A stretch of 22,109 nt of DNA from Cyanobacteria bacterium UBA11370 (GTDB taxonomy: Bacteria; Cyanobacteriota; Cyanobacteriia; Cyanobacteriales; Coleofasciculaceae). A model generated the notes under the pieces. It was not told the DNA's origin. It saw only the letters and a program-made list of their open reading frames with translations, and did no database searches. Positions 6,824 to 14,789 of the stretch are shown here, one piece after another. The translations under genes were made by a program, and so were the position numbers. How positions within the stretch are numbered: position 1 is the first letter of the stretch; each line of letters begins with the position of its first letter. The DNA is taken from positions 1-22,109 of the forward strand of contig DNGI01000413.1 in the NCBI GenBank assembly GCA_003486645.1, read 5' to 3'.

Positions 6824-7737
6824 TTCGAGTTAGGTGAAATAGCTCTTCTTATTTTTGTTTTGATTCCATTGTATAGCTCTTCAAAGAATAGATTCCAGAA
6901 ATAGCCATATTGTGGAAACCGTTTGATTAGTAGACCCTCTGTAAGTACAAGAAGTCGAATTGTTTTTAATGAGTAGGGTCTAACTATATATCTTATCTGA
7001 CCTGGCTCAGGCATCCAATGGCCTATGTGACTATCTTTTTGAAAGAATTTAGCTTGAATAAATAAGCCCAAAGCTCTATCTAATCCCCATAAAGGGAGCC
7101 ACGTTAACAACTCAGCTAATCTCATAGTTTGGGTCAAATCAATCAGTGTGTCCTTAACGAGTTGAGTTTTCCAAATACTATTATTAAAAGGTTCAACATG
7201 AGCGCCATGGATATCCTTTCTTTTTGCATAAGACCACAGAGCAACTTTAATATCCAAAGGATTCTCTAAAGGAGCAATGGGAAGTTCTAGTAAATTTTCA
7301 TCCTTTTCCCCCCTTTTCTTTGAGACATTTAATTTGTTAATATCAGGCAGGTCTTGCCAAGGTCTTGTTATTTTTTCTTGATCTAAATAATCAATTTTTT
7401 CTTTGTAGAGACGTAGTAACCAACTTTGAGGGAAGTTTTTAAAGTATTCCTTTGTTAGATCCAGTATATGAGGATGCAAAAAATCATCATCATCTAAAGC
7501 GATAACGTATTCACCTGAGACATTGAGAAGTCCTATTGCTCTTTGAGGTGTTTCGCCTTTATAAAGACTGTATAAGATTTTCACTCTCGGATCTTCTATG
7601 GGAGGAGCAGTAGCGCCCGGAGGATAAACTAAGATAAATTCAACTTCACCCTGGATGGAGAGCAATTGCTGTAACCAGTATTCAGAAAAGTTACCCACCG
7701 TAGGAGTGACTATAGATAATATCGGTTGCTTTAACAT
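6820..7737 (-). CDS. Family 2 (GT-A) glycosyltransferase
   Basis: A 305-residue GT-A fold protein. The N-terminus ILSIVTPTVGN is the nucleotide-binding beta strand and turn; GEYVIALDDDDFLHP near 75-89 carries the metal-binding DxD (as DDDD, 82-85). The C-terminal half has no obvious transmembrane helices and ends basic. It likely adds one sugar to the growing oligosaccharide. It is AT-rich and is the last recognised gene of the gmhA-hddA-hddC arm, 35 bases downstream of hddC, so it may use GDP-heptose or act on the heptose residue; that is inference from position only. No Shine-Dalgarno is visible ahead of the ATG. Confidence 0.8.
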   Translation of the reverse strand: MLKQPILSIVTPTVGNFSEYWLQQLLSIQGEVEFILVYPPGATAPPIEDPRVKILYSLYKGETPQRAIGLLNVSGEYVIALDDDDFLHPHILDLTKEYFKNFPQSWLLRLYKEKIDYLDQEKITRPWQDLPDINKLNVSKKRGEKDENLLELPIAPLENPLDIKVALWSYAKRKDIHGAHVEPFNNSIWKTQLVKDTLIDLTQTMRLAELLTWLPLWGLDRALGLFIQAKFFQKDSHIGHWMPEPGQIRYIVRPYSLKTIRLLVLTEGLLIKRFPQYGYFWNLFFEELYNGIKTKIRRAISPNSK

Positions 7738-7772
7738 AATTTATTTTTTTATCATAAACAAAAAATATTACA

Positions 7773-8483
7773 CTAGAAGATAGTTGTACCGATTAAAGGT
7801 AATTGAATTTGACTTTTTGTGTAATCTTCAGGAATACCGATATCAATAAAGTAATTTGATGAAATAAAGCCGTAAATTTTAATTTGATTTGAATAAGGTT
7901 TTAAAAAATCTTCTTCAAACGAAAATTTATCAGGTAAATTAAAAGTTTCAAGTATCTTTTTTCTGAGAATATAAATTCCACCATTGATATATCCCTTGTC
8001 TTTCATCTGTTTTTCTTGAAATTCCATAACTTTATAGTATTTATCTAGTCTTATATTGTTATAACGCTCAAAATTAGTTAAAGGTTTTAATGCTAAAGTT
8101 ATATCTGCATCTTTATTAAAATGAAAATCGATCATTTGATGTAAATTAGCGTTAAATAACGTATCTCCGTTAATAATTAAAACTTGTTCCGTCTTTGTTT
8201 GACTTAAAGCAAGCTTAATCCCACCACCTGTTCCTAATGGAGTATCTTCTACTACATAAATTAAATGATATGATTTATAGTTATCGCCAAAATGATTAAT
8301 GATTTTCTGATATTCATAGCCGACTGAAACGATAAAAGTATTATTAATATCTTGCCTAATTAAATAATCAAACAGATATTCTAAAAATGGTCTATTAGCT
8401 ACCGATGCCATTGGCTTGGGTAAACCTTTTACGACTGTTCTTAGCCTTGTTCCTAGACCACCAGCGAGAATAATAATATCCAT
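7773..8483 (-). CDS. hddC: D-glycero-alpha-D-manno-heptose 1-phosphate guanylyltransferase
   Basis: The 236-residue protein is a sugar-phosphate nucleotidyltransferase. The N-terminal signature LAGGLGTRLRTVVKGLPKPM (6-25) includes the GxGTRL loop and catalytic Lys23; EDTPLGTGGGI is at 79-89 and NGDTLF (metal-binding Asp) at 105-110. Length and the absence of a hexapeptide-repeat tail fit HddC. It joins GTP and heptose 1-phosphate to give GDP-D-glycero-alpha-D-manno-heptose. On sequence alone a related NDP-sugar pyrophosphorylase is possible; the adjacent hddA, gmhA and gmhB decide the assignment. A GAGG ribosome binding site precedes the ATG by about seven bases. The gene is very AT-rich (14 G/C in the 60 bases from 8041). 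Confidence 0.85.
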   Translation of the reverse strand: MDIIILAGGLGTRLRTVVKGLPKPMASVANRPFLEYLFDYLIRQDINNTFIVSVGYEYQKIINHFGDNYKSYHLIYVVEDTPLGTGGGIKLALSQTKTEQVLIINGDTLFNANLHQMIDFHFNKDADITLALKPLTNFERYNNIRLDKYYKVMEFQEKQMKDKGYINGGIYILRKKILETFNLPDKFSFEEDFLKPYSNQIKIYGFISSNYFIDIGIPEDYTKSQIQLPLIGTTIF

Positions 8484-8533
8484 CGAGATACCTCAAAGTT
8501 TTGAGTCTAAACAACCTTAGTCTTTGAAGAGTT

Positions 8534-8558
8534 AGCCTGAAAAATCAGCTTTTTGGCT
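8534..8558. terminator. Terminator-like hairpin at the end of hddA
   Basis: AGCC at 8534-8537 and an A5 run pair with a T5 run and GGCT ending at 8558, with a small bulge and a five-base loop. It overlaps the hddA stop codon and precedes hddC, so it might attenuate read-through between the two. Both strands look alike and no separate T-run follows, so confidence is low. Confidence 0.25.
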
Positions 8559-9582
8559 ATACTGTCCATGCTTGTGTTCCATATTTAGTAAAATGAAAAT
8601 TAATAACCTGTCCCCCTTGTTCTGTAAGAGCATTGACTATCTCTACCTTTTTAGCAGGATTTACCATAAACATAATAAACCCTCCTCCCCCAGCACCTGT
8701 TATTTTTCCTGAATAAGCTCCAGCGTCCCTTGCTACTTGGTAAAGTTTGTCGATTTGAGAATTACTAATTAAACTCGATAGTTTCTTTTTGGCTTCCCAA
8801 GAGGTTTTGAAAATTTCAAATATTTTAAAAAAATCGGCTTTTAGAAGTGATTCTTTCAAAAGAAGAGCTTCCTTTCTAAGCTGATGAGTGGCTTGTATTG
8901 CTTGCTCATTTTTATCTTTAATATTTTGAACTTGATTTTCAATGACTAGAGCCGAAGAGCGGGAAATTCCTGTATAACACAATATTAACGAAAGTTCTAA
9001 CTCATTAATTATCCAATTTTTTATTCTAAGAGGATTAACAATTACTCGATCTTTTTCATAAAACTCTATAAAGTTAAACCCTCCAAAAGTGGCTGCATAC
9101 TGATCTTGTTTTCCGCCAACCAATCCTAAATCGATCCGTTCTATCTGGTAGGCTAAATAGGCAATATCGTATTCACCCAGAGGCAATTTCAGCATCTCTG
9201 CATAGGCTTTGATCATTGCCACTACAAGAGTTGAAGATGAACCCAATCCAGAACCAGCAGGCGCATCAGAGAATGTTGTTACTTTAAGTGTTAAAGGTTT
9301 TGATTGATTAAATTCTTCTATGAGGCGATTGTAGACAGCTTTATGGAGGTCGAGAATGCCATTATAGTTTAAGGGAAATTGCAAGCTTTCAGTTTCTATT
9401 TCGCCCCGATCTGTTGCCACAAAGACCACTTTTTCTTCTTTTATTTGTTCAATCGTACAATAGGCATACAAATCTATGGTGGCATTCAAAACGTAACCTC
9501 CATGAAGACTGCAATAAGGCTCTACATCAGTTCCTCCACCACCTAATCCTAATCTTAAAGGAGCTTTGGTTCTAATAATCAT
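8557..9582 (-). CDS. hddA: D-glycero-alpha-D-manno-heptose 7-phosphate kinase (GHMP kinase)
   Basis: A 341-residue GHMP kinase with all three motifs: the N-terminal [19 protein letters not shown] (6-24), the phosphate-binding loop [11 protein letters not shown] at 108-118, and the C-terminal [13 protein letters not shown] at 294-306. GGGGTD followed by a Tyr is characteristic of HddA-type sugar-1-phosphate kinases. It phosphorylates the anomeric position of heptose 7-phosphate, giving the 1,7-bisphosphate used by GmhB. Fucokinase-like family members look similar, but the neighbouring gmhA and hddC make HddA the best call. It lies between them on the same strand, 63 bases after gmhA and 73 bases before hddC. 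No Shine-Dalgarno is seen. Confidence 0.88.
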   Translation of the reverse strand: MIIRTKAPLRLGLGGGGTDVEPYCSLHGGYVLNATIDLYAYCTIEQIKEEKVVFVATDRGEIETESLQFPLNYNGILDLHKAVYNRLIEEFNQSKPLTLKVTTFSDAPAGSGLGSSSTLVVAMIKAYAEMLKLPLGEYDIAYLAYQIERIDLGLVGGKQDQYAATFGGFNFIEFYEKDRVIVNPLRIKNWIINELELSLILCYTGISRSSALVIENQVQNIKDKNEQAIQATHQLRKEALLLKESLLKADFFKIFEIFKTSWEAKKKLSSLISNSQIDKLYQVARDAGAYSGKITGAGGGGFIMFMVNPAKKVEIVNALTEQGGQVINFHFTKYGTQAWTV

Positions 9583-9645
9583 ATTTATTCTAAATGTTTA
9601 TTTGAAAATGACTCCTTCAGATAAACCCATTTGAGCTTGATCCTG

Positions 9646-10278
9646 CTAAGGAAATATTGCTCTTTCTATAGCTAGACAAATAGTGTGAAGGACTAAAGTA
9701 TGGCACTCTTGAATGCGAGGAGTGCTTAAGGTAGGTATCATTAGGCAGTAATTTACTTTCTCAAAAAGCGCTAATCCATTAGCTCCAGTCAGACCAACTG
9801 TTGTAATTTTTCTTTTTTGGCAAACCTCGATCGCTTGATGTATGTTTAAAGAGTTTCCTGATGTAGAAATCCCAATAAAAACATCCCCCGGATTCCCTTC
9901 AGCTTGTATCTGTCTACTAAAAATACTATCATAACCATAATCATTAGCGATCGCTGTCAAGCTCGCTATATCACTATTTAATACTCTAACAGGTAACGGA
10001 GGTCTCTCTTTTAGAAATCGTCCATGAAGCTCTCCTCCAAAATGTATAGCATCTGCGGCACTACCTCCATTGCCAGCTATTAATACTTTATTATTGAGTT
10101 GATAAGCTTTTATGCATATCTCACAAATTTTTCCAATAATTTCTATGTATTGTGGATTTGTTAGCAAAAGCCTTTTCAGGTTATAAGCTTCTTCAATTTC
10201 ATTCTGTATTAAACTATACAATGGCTTAGAAAAATATAATAGATTGGGTTGATCCATTATTTGTTGTATCTTGTTCAT
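9646..10278 (-). CDS. gmhA: Sedoheptulose 7-phosphate isomerase
   Basis: The 210-residue SIS-fold enzyme carries the GmhA active site: AGNGGSAADAIHFGGELHGRF (68-88) with zinc ligands His79 and Glu83, STSGNS at 138-143, and RIQECHTLVLHTIC at 188-201 with Gln190 and His198 as the remaining ligands by comparison with the E. coli enzyme. It converts sedoheptulose 7-phosphate to D-glycero-D-manno-heptose 7-phosphate, the first step of nucleotide-heptose synthesis. It is slightly longer than E. coli GmhA (192). It is the first gene of the minus-strand arm and diverges from gmhB. AAGGA precedes the ATG by about ten bases. A HIP1 octamer lies inside the gene at 9947. Confidence 0.93.
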   Translation of the reverse strand: MNKIQQIMDQPNLLYFSKPLYSLIQNEIEEAYNLKRLLLTNPQYIEIIGKICEICIKAYQLNNKVLIAGNGGSAADAIHFGGELHGRFLKERPPLPVRVLNSDIASLTAIANDYGYDSIFSRQIQAEGNPGDVFIGISTSGNSLNIHQAIEVCQKRKITTVGLTGANGLALFEKVNYCLMIPTLSTPRIQECHTLVLHTICLAIERAIFP

Positions 10279-10439
10279 AGCCAGTTTTCCTTGTCGTTGA
10301 CCTAGGATTTCTAGAGTAGTAATAAGTCTAGGGTTTATTGCAAAGCAGTCTAATACAAATTTTCAAGTTAAAACTAGTTGATTTGCAAAAATTCACAAAA
10401 AAATACAATAAACTACAATAGGATATAAATTAATAAGAA
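10279..10439. promoter_or_regulatory. Divergent control region between gmhA and gmhB
   Basis: This 161-base AT-rich spacer must carry the promoters of both heptose arms. On the plus strand TTGCAA (10383-10388) and TACAAT (10404-10409) are 15 bases apart, 30 bases before the gmhB ATG; the spacing is slightly short. I found no convincing matching pair toward gmhA and no clear operator palindrome. Confidence 0.4.
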
Positions 10440-11000
10440 ATGCTCAAACCAGCGTTATTTCTTGATCGAGATGGGGTAGTCATTGATTATATTCCCTATC
10501 TGAGCAAACCAGAGCAAATAAAAATTCCTGATGGAGCGGGTGAAGCCTTAAAGCAATGGCAAGATGCAGGTTATAGGCTTATCCTAATAACTAATCAATC
10601 AGGGGTTGAGCGTGGCTATTTTACCTTGAATGAGCTAGAAGCAGTCCACAGGCGAATTATCAATGAGTATCAAAAATTCGGAGTAGATTTTCATGATATA
10701 CTGACTTGCCCGCACCATCCTTCCAAAGGATGCCAGTGTCGCAAACCTTCCCCTTATTTAATACTTGAAGCCTCTAAAAAGTATCGCATTTCAATTTATC
10801 AATCTTTTTTGATTGGTGATTCTGCCAGTGACTTAGAGTGCGCTATTCGATCCGGTTGTCAGCCAGTATTGTTATTAACGGGTCGGGGAAAATATACCGT
10901 TCAACAAATTGACAACTATCCCGTTAAAATTCCTGTTTATAATAAACTGTCGCAAACTGTCGAATTATTATCAAAAATCCGTACTGAAGTTGAATCATGA
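10440..11000 (+). CDS. gmhB: D-glycero-D-manno-heptose 1,7-bisphosphate 7-phosphatase
   Basis: A 186-residue HAD-IIIA phosphatase. Motif I FLDRDGVV has nucleophile Asp9 and acid/base Asp11; motif II is ITNQSG (50-55); the GmhB-type zinc site is CPHHPSKGCQC at 90-100 (Cys90, His92, Cys98, Cys100); motif IV GDSASD is at 126-131. It removes the 7-phosphate of heptose 1,7-bisphosphate to yield the 1-phosphate for HddC. It opens the plus-strand arm and overlaps the next gene by ATGA at 10997-11000, so the two are probably translationally coupled. HAD histidinol-phosphate phosphatases are the main alternative, made unlikely by the heptose neighbours. The gene is AT-rich like the rest of the cassette. 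Confidence 0.92.
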   Translation: MLKPALFLDRDGVVIDYIPYLSKPEQIKIPDGAGEALKQWQDAGYRLILITNQSGVERGYFTLNELEAVHRRIINEYQKFGVDFHDILTCPHHPSKGCQCRKPSPYLILEASKKYRISIYQSFLIGDSASDLECAIRSGCQPVLLLTGRGKYTVQQIDNYPVKIPVYNKLSQTVELLSKIRTEVES

Positions 11001-12223
11001 GAATTTTAATGCTATTTTGCAATAATTTTCCTTATCCACCTACTCGTGGTGCTACTGAGGGTAGAACTTTTAATTTACTTAAGTACTTACACCAACACCA
11101 TGAAGTAACCCTATTTGCTAGACGAATTGAAAATATTACTGATACAGAAGTAGAAGAATTAAGAAGCTTTACCAGTCATCTAGTTTTATTCCCCCCCCGT
11201 GAAATCAACCGTACCCAAAAAGGACGGGTTGGAGTAATCAGTAAAGCATCGCGTTTTATGAAGGGACTCTTTCAAATGACACCTGTGAGTGTTCTCAGTT
11301 ATTATTCACCAGAAATTCAGAGCAAGATTGATGAGTATGTAGATCAAAAAAAGTGCGATTTGATTCTGTGCGCTCAAAGCATCAGCGAAGTTTTTATTCG
11401 ACCAGAATATAGGCAGCAAGTAAAAACTATTGTCGATATTCACAGCTCAATTTATGGGTGGGTACGCAATCATTTAGAAAAAGGAGCTTCAGAATATCCA
11501 TTAAGGGATTTCTTATATTTACCCTTACTTTATCGCTATGAACAACGGTATTGTGCTAAATTTTCTAGACTAGTAGCCACTACTGAGGAGGATCGCCAAC
11601 AATTGTTAAAAATTTCCCCCAATGCACAAATTGCGCTAGTTCCCAATGGTGTAGATCTAGAAATGTTTCCCTGTCGTCCTCAAGATCCGGGAGGACATAG
11701 TTTGATTTTTGTAGGGTCTATGAGTTCTACTCATAATATTGATGCTGTCTGTTTTTTTGCGTTAGAAGTCTTTCCCAAAATCCAACAAAAATATCCAGAT
11801 GCTACTTTTAGTATTGTCGGAGCAAAACCTGGATCAGACGTTCTAGAACTTAGTCAGAATCCCGGTATCATTGTTACGGGTACTGTTCCTTCAATTGTCG
11901 ATTATTTACACCAAGCAACTGTTTGTGTAGTTCCCTTACGAGTAGGATTGGGGATTAAGACCAAAACTTTAGAATCAATGGCAACGGGTATTCCTATTGT
12001 TGCTAGCCATCGTGGTTTAGAAGGGCTAACAGTGGATGGAGAAGGAGTCCCTTTGCGGGCAATCCGGGCGAATAAAATAGAAGACTATGTAGAAGCGATC
12101 GCTCAACTATTTGAAGATGCTGTTCTCCGTGAACAACTCTCCCACAATGGACGAGCAATGATTGAATCAGAGTACACTTGGGAACGGGCAGGTCAACTTT
12201 ATGAGCAGGTATTTTTAAACTAA
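10997..12223 (+). CDS. Family 4 glycosyltransferase
   Basis: A 408-residue GT-B glycosyltransferase. The N-terminal half starts RILMLFCNNFPYPPTRGATEGR, with the acceptor-side glycine loop; VPNGVD at 215-220 marks the domain junction; the donor site has LIFVGSM at 236-242 and PLRVGLGIKTKTLESMATG at 313-331, where the retaining-GT4 Glu lies in KTLESMA. The layout resembles sugar transferases of exopolysaccharide clusters with a Glyco_trans_1_4 C-terminal domain. The sugar donor is unknown. Its ATGA overlap with gmhB suggests it is made together with the heptose enzymes, so it is a reasonable candidate GDP-heptose user; this is inference. No signal peptide or membrane segment. A HIP1 site lies at 12095. 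Confidence 0.85.
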   Translation: MRILMLFCNNFPYPPTRGATEGRTFNLLKYLHQHHEVTLFARRIENITDTEVEELRSFTSHLVLFPPREINRTQKGRVGVISKASRFMKGLFQMTPVSVLSYYSPEIQSKIDEYVDQKKCDLILCAQSISEVFIRPEYRQQVKTIVDIHSSIYGWVRNHLEKGASEYPLRDFLYLPLLYRYEQRYCAKFSRLVATTEEDRQQLLKISPNAQIALVPNGVDLEMFPCRPQDPGGHSLIFVGSMSSTHNIDAVCFFALEVFPKIQQKYPDATFSIVGAKPGSDVLELSQNPGIIVTGTVPSIVDYLHQATVCVVPLRVGLGIKTKTLESMATGIPIVASHRGLEGLTVDGEGVPLRAIRANKIEDYVEAIAQLFEDAVLREQLSHNGRAMIESEYTWERAGQLYEQVFLN

Positions 12224-12278
12224 ACAGATCAGAATTAACGTCTGTAGTTGATTGTCAATATTAGGGGATAGCATAACC

Positions 12279-13442
12279 ATGAAAATACTACTGGTAGGAA
12301 ATTATATTAATGATCGACAAATAAGTATCAATCGGTTTATTAGTTTAATCGAAAAAGGGTTGAACAAAATAGGACATGAAGTTTGTCGAATTCAAATAAC
12401 GCCTGTTTTGGGGAAATTTAAGCCTTCTGTTAGGGGTTGGGGAAAATGGCTTGGCTACATTGATAAGTTTCTAATTTTTCCTTTCCAGCTTCGGCAATAT
12501 ATAGATTGGGCAGATATTGTCTGCATCTGCGATCAAGGTTTTTCCTACTACACCGGATATTTACGCAATAAAACCCATTTGGTTATTTGTCATGACCTTT
12601 TAGCGATCAGATCGGCTTTAGGTGAAATTCCAGAGAATCCAACGTCTTGGACTGGACGACAATATCAATCCTTGATTTTCAAGGGGTTGAAACAAGCTCA
12701 ATATATAGCTTGTTCTTCAGAAGCAACTTATGCTGATGTTTTACGTTTGACCCAAATAAATCCGAATCGAGTGACAGTGATTGAAGATTGTTTAAGTGAA
12801 CAGTATGAACAGATGGCCAGAGAAGAAGCACTAACCAGAGTTTCTAAATTTAACATAAACCTGGATTCACCGTTGCTGATCCATGTTGGCGGAGATCAAT
12901 GGTATAAAAATCGGTTAGGTCTACTTACTATCTTTAATTATTTAAGATCTCAACCCGATATGGGAAACATCCAATTGGCTATGATTGGTAAACCGTTATC
13001 TCAAGAGATGCACCAATTTATCACTATTAATAATTTACAAAAACACGTCATTGAAATAGTCACACCTTCTGATGATGACTTGCGGGCGTTTTATTCAATC
13101 GCAACTGCACTAATATTTCCTTCATTAAAAGAGGGATTCGGCGTTCCAGTTATTGAAGCTCAAGTTTGTGGATGTCCAGTTTTTACATCCAATCGTTCCC
13201 CTCTAACCGAAATTTGTCGAGATGCAGCAGTTTATTTTGATCCACAAGACCACCAATCAGCAGCAAAAATCATAGCTGAAAATCTTCTTAATCATGAAAA
13301 AATGAGACAGCTAAAGCAGCAAGGCTTTATCAATGCTGATAGATTTAGTTTTCAAAGAATGATAGAATCTTATGACAAACTATTTAAACAAATCCTAGAT
13401 GCAGCTAATTCTTCATCCTCAACGAAAACAGCGATTAATTAG
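12279..13442 (+). CDS. Family 4 glycosyltransferase
   Basis: A 387-residue GT-B glycosyltransferase. It begins KILLVGNYINDRQISINRF; the donor half holds IHVGGDQWYKNR (about 201-212) and FPSLKEGFGVPVIEAQVCG, with the E-x7-E pair at Glu285 and Glu293. I start at ATG 12279 rather than the TTG nine codons upstream, because family members begin at the first beta strand (MKILLVG) and AGGGG (12263-12267) lies 11 bases ahead. It follows the preceding GT4 by 55 bases on the same strand and converges with the hpsO-like gene. The sampled block from 12901 has 18 G/C in 60 bases, clearly lower than the converging neighbour. Donor and acceptor are unknown. Confidence 0.83.
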   Translation: MKILLVGNYINDRQISINRFISLIEKGLNKIGHEVCRIQITPVLGKFKPSVRGWGKWLGYIDKFLIFPFQLRQYIDWADIVCICDQGFSYYTGYLRNKTHLVICHDLLAIRSALGEIPENPTSWTGRQYQSLIFKGLKQAQYIACSSEATYADVLRLTQINPNRVTVIEDCLSEQYEQMAREEALTRVSKFNINLDSPLLIHVGGDQWYKNRLGLLTIFNYLRSQPDMGNIQLAMIGKPLSQEMHQFITINNLQKHVIEIVTPSDDDLRAFYSIATALIFPSLKEGFGVPVIEAQVCGCPVFTSNRSPLTEICRDAAVYFDPQDHQSAAKIIAENLLNHEKMRQLKQQGFINADRFSFQRMIESYDKLFKQILDAANSSSSTKTAIN

Positions 13443-13505
13443 GGTTAAACTAGACTATTTTAGCAGTGGACTGGGAATAAATATCAAACTCGGACTGATT
13501 CAAAA

Positions 13506-14675
13506 TCATACGAGCAAGGTTTTATAAAAATCCAACAACTGCTTTGCTAACGCCTTATTAGTATATCGCTTCATCGTCCGTTCATAACCTAACTCAGCCA
13601 GCTTTTCGCCTAATTCGGGTTGCTCCATCAAGGATACCAAACAACTCCGTAAAGCTTCTACATCTCCTTCCGGAAATACTAAACCAGCGTCTTCAATGAC
13701 ATGAGGAATTTCTCCAGAATCAGACCCAATCACTGGTACTTTAGATGCCATTGCTTCAATCAGCACATGACCAAACTGTTCTTTCCAACCCACAGCGGTT
13801 AACGTTTTAAATTTATAGTCAGTTTCTGACGGTAAAACTAGGGTATTCATCACATTGATGTAGTGAGGTACTTCATCATGAGGAACACTCTCAACCAAAA
13901 TTATCCGATCTTTAATCCCCCACTCAGCCGCTTTTTCCATTAGTACTGACTGTAAGGAACCACGCCCTAATAGCAACCATTTCCAAGGGCGTTCTTTTAT
14001 ACCTGCTAATGCTTTTGCTAGTGTTAATAATCCTTTTTCTTCAACAAAGCGCCCAACAAATCCTACTACAAACTCATTCGGTTGAATTCCCAATTGATTT
14101 TTTAATTCTGGCTGTTGTTGAGGACGAAATAAATGTTCATCTACGCCTAATTGAGGCATTACAATAAATGAACCGTGGTAATTATGGTGTCGCAATACAT
14201 CTACCGCATCTTGATTACCAGCAACCAACCCATGGGTATGGCGTAAATTATACTCATGCAGCAAAGATAGGGGAAATTTTACCTCATAGGGCAGATTCCA
14301 CCACGTAAAGAAAACATTTTTTGCTTTCAATCCTAAGAACTGATTCAGGGTAATTAACTGGGCATAACCTAATGCCTTAGCCCCTTGTTCTACCTGAATA
14401 ATTTGAGGTTTAAATTGTTTTAGTAATTGAATAATATCCGCCCCAAAAGTGAGCAATCCCTGATTATTTTCACTAAAATTAGAGATAGGAACTACCCGGA
14501 ACGAACCGTCCTGACGGGGCTGAGTTTCAATAATCTTATTCTGGACACCACCTGGTCGCCAGCGACGTGGCACAACTACAGTTACTTCAATATTAGGTTC
14601 CAAGTGAGCCAATTCCCGAAGCTTCTCGCAGTTGAGATCTACAATATAGGTGTGGCTGGCGACTAAAATTCTCAT
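13506..14675 (-). CDS. hpsO: Family 4 glycosyltransferase, HpsO-like
   Basis: A 389-residue GT-B glycosyltransferase. The opening RILVASHTYIVDLNCEKLREL and VTVVVPRRWRPGG lead to FVGRFVEEKG at 206-215 and to EQFGHVLIE at 299-307, the E-x7-E motif (Glu299, Glu307). From memory the N-terminal stretch matches the HpsO proteins of filamentous cyanobacteria, and the order hpsL, hpsN, hpsO on one strand supports it; a search would settle it. It likely adds a sugar to the hormogonium/filament polysaccharide repeat unit. The block from 13921 has 28 G/C in 60 bases. A heptad repeat abuts its ATG and leaves no Shine-Dalgarno. Confidence 0.82.
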   Translation of the reverse strand: MRILVASHTYIVDLNCEKLRELAHLEPNIEVTVVVPRRWRPGGVQNKIIETQPRQDGSFRVVPISNFSENNQGLLTFGADIIQLLKQFKPQIIQVEQGAKALGYAQLITLNQFLGLKAKNVFFTWWNLPYEVKFPLSLLHEYNLRHTHGLVAGNQDAVDVLRHHNYHGSFIVMPQLGVDEHLFRPQQQPELKNQLGIQPNEFVVGFVGRFVEEKGLLTLAKALAGIKERPWKWLLLGRGSLQSVLMEKAAEWGIKDRIILVESVPHDEVPHYINVMNTLVLPSETDYKFKTLTAVGWKEQFGHVLIEAMASKVPVIGSDSGEIPHVIEDAGLVFPEGDVEALRSCLVSLMEQPELGEKLAELGYERTMKRYTNKALAKQLLDFYKTLLV

Positions 14676-14679
14676 GGTA

Positions 14680-14789
14680 TTTGTTGTTTGTTGTTTGTCG
14701 TTTGTCGTTTGTTTTTTGCTGGTGGTTCAATAACAAATAACTAACTACTCATAATTCCTTACAAATAACTAACAATCAACAACCAACAA
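14680..14789. repeat. Heptad tandem repeat with complementary downstream arm
   Basis: Four near-identical heptads lie at 14680-14707 (TTTGTTG twice, TTTGTCG twice), followed by two degenerate ones to 14721. The 3' arm holds a 13-base direct repeat ACAAATAACTAAC (14733-14745 and 14761-14773) and AACAATCAACAACCAACAAC, which is roughly complementary to the heptads. The whole 110-base spacer between the hpsN-like and hpsO-like genes is therefore low complexity and can fold on itself. It is placed in the leader of hpsO. Confidence 0.65.

Noticed and set aside
7773..10278. LPS inner-core heptose (ADP-heptose) pathway
   Set aside because: HddA and HddC specify the GDP branch, and neither HldE/HldD nor a GT9 heptosyltransferase is present in the window.
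12252..12278. TTG start nine codons upstream of the second plus-strand GT4
   Set aside because: The ATG at 12279 begins at the conserved first beta strand and has AGGGG upstream; the TTG has no support.
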